From CACORA01 sp044234625 (GTDB lineage: Bacteria; Planctomycetota; Planctomycetia; Pirellulales; UBA1268), in assembly GCA_044234625.1 (NCBI GenBank), contig JBIIIP010000138.1:1-5898 (forward strand): DNA of 5,898 nucleotides. Reading direction: 5' to 3'. Positions 1 through 5,060 of this stretch are shown one piece after another (position 1 is the first letter of the stretch; every line of letters starts with the position of its first letter). Position numbers and translations under genes: made by a program. Under the pieces are notes generated by a model. It was not told where the DNA came from, did no database searches, and was given only the letters and a program-made list of their open reading frames with translations.

Positions 1-148
1 TGCCACCCGCTGGCCGAGCCATGCCACCGGACGGCCGCGCCACGGCGGGTCGTCCACCTCCACCACCCGGCCGAGCGTCGGCCCGTGCCGGGTAGAGGCA
101 CTGTGCGAGGAGCGTGATCGACACCGCGAAGAGAAAAGAGAGTCGCAT
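1..148 (-). CDS. Secreted Gly/Arg-Pro-rich protein, N-terminal 49 codons only (cut by the left edge)
   Basis: Seen: an ATG at 146-148 (minus strand) opens a frame with no stop to the window edge. It begins MRLSFLFAVSITLLAQCLYP, then ARADA. This is a classic signal peptide, with a short basic start, a hydrophobic core and a likely cleavage after an A-x-A at about residue 25. The mature part is low complexity: RP recurs every 5-7 residues between Gly runs (RPGGGGG, RPAVA, RPSGG, RPAGG). A Shine-Dalgarno GAGGA lies 5 nt upstream of the ATG (complement of 154-158), which supports this start even though the frame is short. It follows the SnoaL-like gene by 44 nt with no promoter seen, so the two are probably co-transcribed. 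Known: planctomycetes often encode secreted or surface proteins with such Gly/RP-rich stretches. The function and the rest of the protein are outside the window. Confidence 0.72.
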   Translation of the reverse strand, partial: MRLSFLFAVSITLLAQCLYPARADARPGGGGGRPAVARPSGGMARPAGG

Positions 149-192
149 CACTTTCCTCGCGGCAGGGCGGGGTGGAGTAAGGCGTGCCGACA

Positions 193-1128
193 TCACTTCG
201 TCGCTCCCGGCTGGGGCGGCCTGCGGGTGATCTTCAGCTCGAAATCGGGCCCGGCAGCCCCTCCGACGATCCGGTCGCTGCCGCGCACGACGAAGTGATC
301 TGCGTCTTCCACGGTGATCACGAGCGTGGCCGAGCCAGTGGTGCCGTCGGGCATCGTGGCCTCGGATTTCACCACCCAGCCCTCGTCGGTGGCATCCCAA
401 CGGCTCTCCGTAAACCCGCCGTCGTCGTCGAACGTCCAGGATCGGAGTTGGCCGGTCACGGGATCCCACCCGATCCGTTGCGTGCTCTTCGATTCGCCAG
501 ATCCCGCCGCCGACATCGTGTAGTCACCGATCAGGTAATTGCCATCCTCGCTCCAGCGAAAGGAAATCGTCGTCCGCCCTTGGGGGCTCTCGTCGATCCA
601 GTCGCCGACGATCCAGTTCGCCGCCTGAAGCGCCTGCTGCGGCGTCGGCAGCGGCTCATCGGTAAATTCACGATACGACGCGATGGGCCACCGCTCGCCC
701 TGCTTCGACCGCACGGCAACATACCGCACCTGCGCCGCCTCGCCCGCGGCGGTCGTGATTCGCCGCTGCCCCTCCTCGACGGTGAGCGTGTCGCCCACGG
801 GGCGCACGGAGGCCAGATGTATCTCGAGCATCGCCCGGGGAAACTTCGCAAAAAAACGCTTGAACAGATCGGTGATCGCCGCCTTGCCCACGTGCACCGT
901 GCCGGCCTCATCGACCAACTCACCCGTTTCGAGAAACATCCCTCCGATCGCAGCCGCATCGGCGGCATTGAATGCCGTGACGGTGGCTTCGGACTCGCGC
1001 GTCACTGCCGCCTCGAGCGTTGGAGGAGCGACAGTCTCTTGGGCTCCGACGTCGCGGTCGCCGCAGACCGCGCAGGTCAGAACCAGCACCGGAAGGATTT
1101 TCACCAGTGTGGTGCGTACCAACTTCAT
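193..1128 (-). CDS. Secreted two-domain protein: SnoaL/DUF4440-like (SgcJ/EcaC type) plus lipocalin-like C-terminal domain
   Basis: A 311-residue exported protein of unknown activity. Seen: residues 1-30 form a signal peptide (basic MKLVRTTLVK, hydrophobic ILPVLVLTCAVC, likely cleavage near VGAQ). No proper lipobox precedes either Cys, so it is probably soluble in the periplasm or outside. Residues about 38-155 look like the SnoaL/NTF2-like fold annotated as SgcJ/EcaC or DUF4440: ESEATVTAFNAADAAAI, a GELVDEAGTVHVGKAAI segment, and a final RWPIASYREF strand. Residues about 163-305 form a beta-rich second domain (ANWIVGDW, then GNYLIGDYTM, RIGWDPVTGQLRSWTF, GGFTESRWD) resembling DUF1579/lipocalin-like domains. 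Family members bearing the 'oxidoreductase' name have no proven redox chemistry, and no catalytic residues can be named here. Start: ATG with only a weak purine-rich GAGAG upstream, but the signal peptide fixes it. It lies between the ligase gene (97 nt upstream) and the RP/Gly-rich gene (44 nt downstream). Confidence 0.85.
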   Translation of the reverse strand: MKLVRTTLVKILPVLVLTCAVCGDRDVGAQETVAPPTLEAAVTRESEATVTAFNAADAAAIGGMFLETGELVDEAGTVHVGKAAITDLFKRFFAKFPRAMLEIHLASVRPVGDTLTVEEGQRRITTAAGEAAQVRYVAVRSKQGERWPIASYREFTDEPLPTPQQALQAANWIVGDWIDESPQGRTTISFRWSEDGNYLIGDYTMSAAGSGESKSTQRIGWDPVTGQLRSWTFDDDGGFTESRWDATDEGWVVKSEATMPDGTTGSATLVITVEDADHFVVRGSDRIVGGAAGPDFELKITRRPPQPGATK

Positions 1129-1152
1129 GTGCCACTCTCACTTGATGGACAA

Positions 1153-1183
1153 CACGGCGGGCGGATCTCCTCCGGCCGCCGTG
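1153..1183 (-). other. Intergenic stem-loop in the leader of the SnoaL-like gene
   Basis: Seen: CACGGCGG (1153-1160) pairs perfectly with CCGCCGTG (1176-1183). Inside it, after a single G-G mismatch, CGGA (1162-1165) pairs with TCCG (1171-1174) around a 5-nt loop. That gives 12 base pairs in 31 nt. On the minus strand it ends 24 nt before the ATG of the SnoaL-like gene and begins 40 nt after the ligase stop codon. No U-run follows, only TTGTCC, so it is a poor intrinsic terminator. It could be a transcript-end stabiliser for the ligase mRNA or a leader hairpin for the downstream gene. It contains GGAGGAGA in its inner arm and loop, which resembles a Shine-Dalgarno sequence but is too far from the ATG to serve it. 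Confidence 0.45.
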
Positions 1184-1199
1184 ACGGATCCGGCAAACG

Positions 1200-1227
1200 G
1201 TTCTAGGGCATGCCGCCGCGACGTCAA
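1200..1227 (-). promoter_or_regulatory. Candidate sigma70-type promoter for the SnoaL-like gene
   Basis: Seen on the minus strand: TTGACG (complement of 1222-1227, five of six consensus positions), a 16-nt spacer, then TAGAAC (complement of 1200-1205, four of six). Transcription would begin near 1193, giving a leader of about 65 nt that contains the stem-loop at 1153-1183. The -35 element overlaps the stop codon of the ligase gene. In such GC-rich DNA a TTGACG at suitable spacing from an A/T-rich hexamer is notable, but the -10 lacks the final T, so this is a moderate prediction. Confidence 0.35.
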
Positions 1228-2597
1228 TGCAGTTTTGGCCAAATCGATGCGCGCGCGTACCGGGCCAGCACGCGGCCGAGCGCCGCCTGCACGGCGGCCG
1301 CGTCGAGCCCCCTGTTGGCTGCCGCCTCAACGACCTCCCGGCAGGCGGTGGCCACCCGCAGGCCGCCCACGGCCGAAAGCGTGGCCGGTCGGAGGCAGAG
1401 GTCGAAGCGATCGAGCGGTGGCCCGTCAAAGTCGATCTCCGCCGCCGGCATCGCGACCACGAGCGCCTGGCAGGCCGGGTCGGCGACGAGGGCCTCGACG
1501 CGGTCGGCAAGGCGGGTTACCGGTGCGCACCGCACCGCCCCCGCGAGGAGTGTCGCGTGAGGAGTTGTGCAGCCGGTGCAGCATCCCGCGGCCGTGAGCC
1601 ATCCCGCCACCATTTCGACGAGGGTGGGGTTGGCCTCGACGAGCAGCACTGTGGGGATGCGGCCGTCGTTGCCCGCGGGAAAGTGCCGCTCGAGGATGGC
1701 CTCGACGTGGGCCTCCGTGAACAGGGAGGGCGTCTGGTTGATCTCGATCACCGCGCAGGAGACCTCACGCCACGAGCAACCGATGTCAGGCGTGATGAAG
1801 TCGATGCCGAGCGAGTCCATCCGCACGGTGCGGGCAATCGCCTCGGCCATGGCGCGCACGTCGGGGTGGACTCGGGCCGTGCAGTCTTCGATCGTGCCCC
1901 CGCGGGCCACGTTCGCCACCGATCGCAGGCGGATCTCGGCGTTGGCAGGCAGCCGTGACTCGAGCGTGAGCCCGGCCTGCCGCAGTTGCTGCTCGATTTC
2001 GGCATCGACCTTGATCGGCTTCAACTCAGACGGCCGGCCCGCGGCGGTGCGCCGCGTGTTTTCCGCGGCGATGAGTTCGCCGACCGTGCTCGTGCCGTCG
2101 GCGGTGACGCGGGCGGGATGACGCACGGCCGCCCATGCGAGCCGGCCACCGAACACGGTGAGCCGATGGTCGTGGCCCGCGACGTGTCGCTCCACGAGCA
2201 CGCCGTGCGGCGCGTAGGGCCGCGCCGCGTCCCATGCGGCGGCGAGCCCCGATTCATCGCGGATGTTGGCGCACACGCCGCGGCCCATGCCCGCAGCGTA
2301 GGGCTTCACGACCACCGGGAATCCAAGCGCCCGGGCCTGCTGCACGACGCCATCGGGATCGGTGGCCAGCCGCTGCTCCGTCGTGGGAAACCCCAGCTGC
2401 TGAATCAGCACGTTCGCCCACACCTTGTTGTGGGCGAGGAGGACCCCGGTGTAGCTGTCACGATCGTTGGCCGCACCGTTGAAGTGCCGTGCGGCTGACC
2501 CGAGCCCCAGCCGCCACACGTCTTTCGAGCCCCCGATCTCGCGCGCAGGGATGCCTCGCTCCCGTGCCGCGGCGATGATTCGAGCGAGTGCTGACAT
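1224..2597 (-). CDS. ATP-grasp carboxylate-amine ligase related to cyanophycin synthetase, with a degenerate Mur-like C-terminus
   Basis: Likely joins an amino group to a carboxylate through an acyl-phosphate made with ATP; the substrates are unknown. Seen (457 residues from this start): 1-50 match the lead-in to the cyanophycin synthetase ATP-grasp core (ARERGIPAREIG, then LGLGSAARHFNGAANDRDS). Then come HNK with K58, VVVKPYAAGMGRGV with K98 and a Gly-rich loop (95-108), VLVERHVAGHDHRL with E136 (133-146), a DGTSTVGELI segment (168-176), SVANVARGGT (226-235), and the Mg-site residues D266 (GIDF) and E285/N287 (VIEINQTPSLF). Cyanophycin synthetases have about 160 more N-terminal residues and a complete Mur-ligase domain of about 400. 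Here residues 311-430 keep the start of a Mur domain (DGRIPTVLLV, LTAAGCCTGCTT) but have lost the P-loop. Start: ATG at 2597 has GGGAGA just upstream. An in-frame ATG at 2714 would add 39 residues but has no supporting motif, and a palindrome lies inside that extension. Cytoplasmic. Confidence 0.86.
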   Translation of the reverse strand: MSALARIIAAARERGIPAREIGGSKDVWRLGLGSAARHFNGAANDRDSYTGVLLAHNKVWANVLIQQLGFPTTEQRLATDPDGVVQQARALGFPVVVKPYAAGMGRGVCANIRDESGLAAAWDAARPYAPHGVLVERHVAGHDHRLTVFGGRLAWAAVRHPARVTADGTSTVGELIAAENTRRTAAGRPSELKPIKVDAEIEQQLRQAGLTLESRLPANAEIRLRSVANVARGGTIEDCTARVHPDVRAMAEAIARTVRMDSLGIDFITPDIGCSWREVSCAVIEINQTPSLFTEAHVEAILERHFPAGNDGRIPTVLLVEANPTLVEMVAGWLTAAGCCTGCTTPHATLLAGAVRCAPVTRLADRVEALVADPACQALVVAMPAAEIDFDGPPLDRFDLCLRPATLSAVGGLRVATACREVVEAAANRGLDAAAVQAALGRVLARYARASIWPKLH

Positions 2598-2607
2598 GCC
2601 ATCTCCC
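2598..2607 (-). promoter_or_regulatory. Shine-Dalgarno site that sets the ligase start
   Basis: On the minus strand GGGAGA (complement of 2602-2607) stands four bases from ATG 2597, with GGAG at a 5-nt spacing. It argues for this start over the upstream in-frame ATG at 2714, and the conserved family region also begins right after it (ALARIIAAARERGIP). Confidence 0.6.
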
Positions 2608-2620
2608 AAGTCCGCGTCCT

Positions 2621-2647
2621 GTGCGAAACCATGCCATGGTGTCGCAC
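2621..2647. promoter_or_regulatory. 27-bp interrupted palindrome upstream of the ligase gene (operator or leader hairpin)
   Basis: Seen: the sequence is symmetrical about C2634, with 12 of 13 positions pairing. The arms are GTGCGAAACCATG (2621-2633) and CATGGTGTCGCAC (2635-2647). The only mismatch is A2627 against G2641. It ends 23 bp upstream of the ligase start codon and clear of its Shine-Dalgarno site. The length and symmetry suit a homodimeric regulator operator. If transcribed, it could also fold as a long hairpin in the ligase mRNA leader. It is followed on the plus strand by GTTTT, but no plus-strand gene ends there, so a terminator role is unlikely. Confidence 0.5.
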
Positions 2648-2789
2648 GTTTTGGCCAAAGGCCGAGAGAAGCCGCGAGCAACGACCGCACGGCCTGCGGT
2701 TCGGCTTCGCACACGATCGGCAGCTGGTGGCCGGCGCTCCGGGGAACGTGAAGGGTAGGTCAGGTTATGACAGTTCGGCAAGCATCGTC
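2648..2789. other. Intergenic DNA between the SDR and ligase genes
   Basis: This is the remainder of the 192-bp gap between the SDR stop codon and the ligase start. A minus-strand frame in phase with the ligase stays open for part of it (to ATG 2714), but its translation shows no recognisable family signal. No convincing -35/-10 pair or intrinsic terminator was found. CATAAC just after the SDR stop codon (minus strand) resembles a -10 but has no -35 partner. The gap is long enough to hold a promoter for the ligase gene. Confidence 0.4.
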
Positions 2790-3581
2790 TCAGCGCCGCG
2801 GGCGGAAGATCGACAGGCTCCACTCCACCACCGTGGCCCGCGTGGCCAGCCGCACGGCGATCGACACCAGGTAGTTCTTCCAGCCCGAGATCACGCACTG
2901 CCGACCGGCGTCGAACGCCTTGAGCCCGGTGCGGACCACCGTCTGCACGTCCTGGCCACGGTTCCGCTCGGCCCAACCGGGAACGCCGGAACGGTCGAAG
3001 AACTCGGTCCGCGTCGTTCCCGGGCAGAGTGTCGTCACGGTGATCCCCCAGGGCCGCAGTTCCGCCCACAGGGCCTCGCTGAAGTGCAGCACGTAGGCCT
3101 TGCTCGCCGCGTAGACCCCCATGTAGCCCACGGGCTGGAACGAAGCGATCGACCCGATGTTGATAATTCCCCCGTGCCCGCGGTGGACCATCTCCTTCGC
3201 CGCCGAGAGCGTCAACTCGGTCAGGCACGTGACGTTGACCTGGATCAGCTCCAAGGCCCGCCCGACGTCGGTCTCCTCGAGCGTCGATACCATGCCGAAG
3301 CCCGCGTTGTTGACCAGCAGTTCCACCGTGATGCCGCGACGGGACACCTCAGCGAGCAGTTCCCGGCCCGCACGCGGCTGGGACAGGTCGGCGGAAACGA
3401 TCTCGCAGCGGATGCCGTGGGCCGCCACGAGTTCCTCCGCCAAGGCCTGCAGCCGATCGTGGCGTCGGGCCACCAGCACGCAGTGCATGCCCCGCGCGGC
3501 CAGTTGCCGGGCGAACTCGGCTCCGATCCCCGAGGAGGCCCCGGTGACAAGACACCAGTGGTCCGCGTAGGCTTTCAGCAC
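2790..3581 (-). CDS. Short-chain dehydrogenase/reductase (classical SDR, DltE/YqjQ-like)
   Basis: A cytoplasmic NAD(P)-dependent oxidoreductase acting on an unknown alcohol or ketone. Seen (263 residues, usual for the class): the Rossmann nucleotide loop TGASSGIG (13-20), Arg pair R39/R40 after the second strand (VARRHDRL) favouring NADP(H), ADLS (64-67) contacting adenine, NNAG (91-94), N116 in QVNV, catalytic S144 (NIGSIAS), and the Y157-x3-K161 pair (VYAASK), correctly 13 residues after the serine. CPGTTRTEF (186-194) is the usual cofactor-closing segment. The catalytic set is complete, so it should be active. The 33 residues after about 231 are basic and hydrophobic (SGWKNYLVSIAVRLATRATV), perhaps a membrane-associating helix. 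Start: GTG at 3579-3581, chosen because the TGASSGIG motif must lie close to the N-terminus; the Shine-Dalgarno is weak. It is divergent from the MFS gene, and the ligase follows 192 nt downstream. The substrate cannot be inferred. Confidence 0.93.
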   Translation of the reverse strand: MLKAYADHWCLVTGASSGIGAEFARQLAARGMHCVLVARRHDRLQALAEELVAAHGIRCEIVSADLSQPRAGRELLAEVSRRGITVELLVNNAGFGMVSTLEETDVGRALELIQVNVTCLTELTLSAAKEMVHRGHGGIINIGSIASFQPVGYMGVYAASKAYVLHFSEALWAELRPWGITVTTLCPGTTRTEFFDRSGVPGWAERNRGQDVQTVVRTGLKAFDAGRQCVISGWKNYLVSIAVRLATRATVVEWSLSIFRPRR

Positions 3582-3699
3582 GTTGTGAGACTCGCGGTGG
3601 GTGTGGGTGAGCAGCCCGGAAGCATAGCCTTGTCAGAGGCCCGACCGCCAGCGGTTGCCGCGGCAGAGCCGGCCCCCGCGACCGCCTGGAAATGTCGGC
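3582..3699. promoter_or_regulatory. Shared divergent promoter region of the SDR and MFS genes
   Basis: A 118-bp region between two oppositely oriented start codons, so it should hold both promoters. Seen: on the minus strand GGCTATGCT (complement of 3621-3629), a plausible -10 with TATGCT at 3621-3626, giving an SDR leader of roughly 30 nt; no good -35 stands at the right distance. On the plus strand TTGTCA (3630-3635) resembles a -35 but lacks a matching -10. A perfect 10-bp palindrome TGCCGCGGCA lies at 3656-3665, although such a GC-only motif can arise by chance here. Confidence 0.4.
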
Positions 3700-4962
3700 A
3701 TGACCAGCCAACCGCCTTCGTCGCCACGCCACGGCCGCTTCGCCCGCATGGCGTGGATCCTGCTCGACTGGGCCGCCAGCGCGTTCTCGACCGTGCTGAT
3801 CACGCTCGTCGTGGCCTACGTCGAGAAACTGGTGTTCGCGACGGGTGGCTGGGGCGTCGAGGCCGGTGTCATCTGGGCATGGGCGCTCGCAGCGGCGATG
3901 CTCGCCTCCGCTGTGTTGGTGCCGTGGGCCGCCGCCTGGGCGGATCGCAGCGACGGCCATCAGCGGGCACTCATCATCGCCACCTGCGTCGGTGCGGGTG
4001 GCTTCGTCATGCTGGCCGCCGCACCGACCGAGGCCCGGGTCTGCGTCGTGGCCGCGGTCGTCGCGGCCTGCGTCGGGTTCGACATCGCTCAGGTATTCAC
4101 CGGCAGCCTGCTGCGACGCGTCGCCGACGATCAGGATACGGATCGCCTTTCCGCCTACGGCTTTGCCGCGGGCTACGCGGGTGGCGCGATTGCGCTGGTG
4201 ATCGCCACGGCCGTGGCCACCGCCCACGGTCGTCTCGGACTTGATTTGTCAGATGGCCTCCGCCTCGCCTTCGCCGTCACGGCGGCCTGGTGGCTCGTGT
4301 TCTCGGTGCCGGCAGCGGTCGCCCGCTTCGACCGCGGCGACGACGCCCGGCATGCCGCGACGCCCGACCGTGAACTAGGCGCGTTTGCCTCGAGCCTGTG
4401 GCATGCGCCGCACGGGTCGGCGGAGGGCGAGTTCGCGACGGTCCTCGGGGGAGCGATGCTCGCCCTCGGGGCCGTGCAGACGGCGATCGCGCAGTTCTCG
4501 AGTCTCGCCTTGCAGCGGTTCGACCTCGACGGCCCGGCGCTCGTGAAACTTGTGCTCCTCGTGCAGGCGGTGGCTCTTCCGGGCGCGATCCTCGTTGGCT
4601 GGCTCTCGACGCGGTTCGGCAGGCGGCCGGCTACGATGTTGTGCTTCGGAGGCTGGATCGGTGTGCTCGTGCTTTCCTGGTTCGTGCAGACGACTTCTCA
4701 ACTGTATGGTCTCGCCGTCCTACTGGCCCTGGTGCTCGGGGGCATCCAGAGCCTGCTCCGCGCGGCCATCGCCGTGCTTGCTCCAACCGGCCATGCGGGC
4801 GTGTCGTTCGGCCTGTTGCAGGTGGGCACGAAGCTGTCGGGCTTCGCGGCGAGCCTCGCGTTCGGCGGGCTGCAGGTGGCGACGGGCACCCCGCAGTCGG
4901 GACTGATCGCCCTGATCGCACAGCTCGCCATCGGCTGGTGGCTCATCCGCCGCCTGAGATGA
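3700..4962 (+). CDS. MFS transporter, UMF1/Atg22-like family
   Basis: An inner-membrane secondary transporter; the substrate is unknown. Seen (420 residues from this start): 12 hydrophobic segments at about 17-45, 54-80, 90-108, 113-138, 150-176, 187-208, 244-271, 280-302, 310-330, 335-361, 365-392 and 398-417. Family marks are LLDWAASAFSTVLI in helix 1 (compare the DWANSA signature of UMF1 proteins), WAAAWADRSDGHQRA in the loop after helix 2 (MFS motif A position), DRLSAYGFAAGYAGG leading helix 5, GWLSTRFGRRPAT in the loop between helices 8 and 9, and GGIQSLLRA in helix 10. The middle loop (209-243) is short. Length is typical of the bacterial family. Start: ATG 3700 has GGA 9 nt upstream. 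A TTG at 3655 would add 15 residues rich in Pro/Arg with no similarity and is less likely. The gene diverges from the SDR and is followed 98 nt later by the phosphodiesterase-like gene. Confidence 0.88.
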   Translation: MTSQPPSSPRHGRFARMAWILLDWAASAFSTVLITLVVAYVEKLVFATGGWGVEAGVIWAWALAAAMLASAVLVPWAAAWADRSDGHQRALIIATCVGAGGFVMLAAAPTEARVCVVAAVVAACVGFDIAQVFTGSLLRRVADDQDTDRLSAYGFAAGYAGGAIALVIATAVATAHGRLGLDLSDGLRLAFAVTAAWWLVFSVPAAVARFDRGDDARHAATPDRELGAFASSLWHAPHGSAEGEFATVLGGAMLALGAVQTAIAQFSSLALQRFDLDGPALVKLVLLVQAVALPGAILVGWLSTRFGRRPATMLCFGGWIGVLVLSWFVQTTSQLYGLAVLLALVLGGIQSLLRAAIAVLAPTGHAGVSFGLLQVGTKLSGFAASLAFGGLQVATGTPQSGLIALIAQLAIGWWLIRRLR

Positions 4963-5011
4963 CGTAGCGGCTGGGAGTCTGACCGGTGGCCGGGCTGGCT
5001 TCGGGCATCTC

Positions 5012-5030
5012 GCCGCCGGGCGGCTACGAT
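5012..5030 (+). promoter_or_regulatory. Candidate -10 region with adjacent small dyad, for the phosphodiesterase-like gene
   Basis: TACGAT (5025-5030), preceded by GGC, is a fair -10 hexamer. It would start transcription near 5037, just ahead of the Shine-Dalgarno at 5048. The bases just upstream form GCCGC/GCGGC (5012-5016/5020-5024) around a 3-nt loop. No good -35 is seen (TTCGGG at 5000-5005 is too far and poor). The GGCTA-N3-T pattern recurs on the minus strand before the SDR gene (complement of 3621-3629). Read-through from the transporter gene is the alternative. Confidence 0.3.
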
Positions 5031-5047
5031 GGTGTCTTTGGCGGCCC

Positions 5048-5052
5048 GAGGA
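5048..5052 (+). promoter_or_regulatory. Shine-Dalgarno site that sets the phosphodiesterase-like start
   Basis: GAGGA lies 8 nt before ATG 5061. The frame is open further upstream to a GTG at 4986, but the extra 25 residues are low-complexity Gly/Pro. The protein family starts directly with a strand like MKVELIPSC, so ATG 5061 is preferred. Confidence 0.6.
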
Positions 5053-5060
5053 CAAGAGCG

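Noticed and set aside
184..1206. Long plus-strand open frame of 340 codons
   Set aside because: It is antisense to the SnoaL-like gene. The minus-strand product has a signal peptide and two recognisable domains, while this one is Arg/His/Pro-rich with no family signal, as expected for a shadow frame in GC-rich DNA.
1232..2659. Identical 12-mer GTTTTGGCCAAA at 1232-1243 and 2648-2659, flanking the ligase gene
   Set aside because: About one 12-base match is expected by chance in a window this size, and the copies are not extended by further identity, so no transposon or attachment site is supported.
2598..2714. 39-codon N-terminal extension of the ligase
   Set aside because: It is in frame and open, but there is a strong Shine-Dalgarno at the internal ATG, a palindrome inside the extension, and no family similarity.
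3656..3665. Perfect palindrome TGCCGCGGCA as an operator
   Set aside because: Mentioned in the divergent region, but too short and GC-only to call on its own in DNA of this composition.
2631..4244. Plus-strand open frame of 537 codons spanning the SDR region and part of the MFS gene
   Set aside because: It runs antisense through a complete SDR with all catalytic motifs and then out of frame through the transporter. It has no recognisable domain, and its length results from scarce stops in GC-rich DNA.
4963..5028. Inverted CGTAGC/GCTACG pair in the MFS-phosphodiesterase gap
   Set aside because: Six base pairs separated by 54 nt, with no extension of the stem; not distinguishable from chance.
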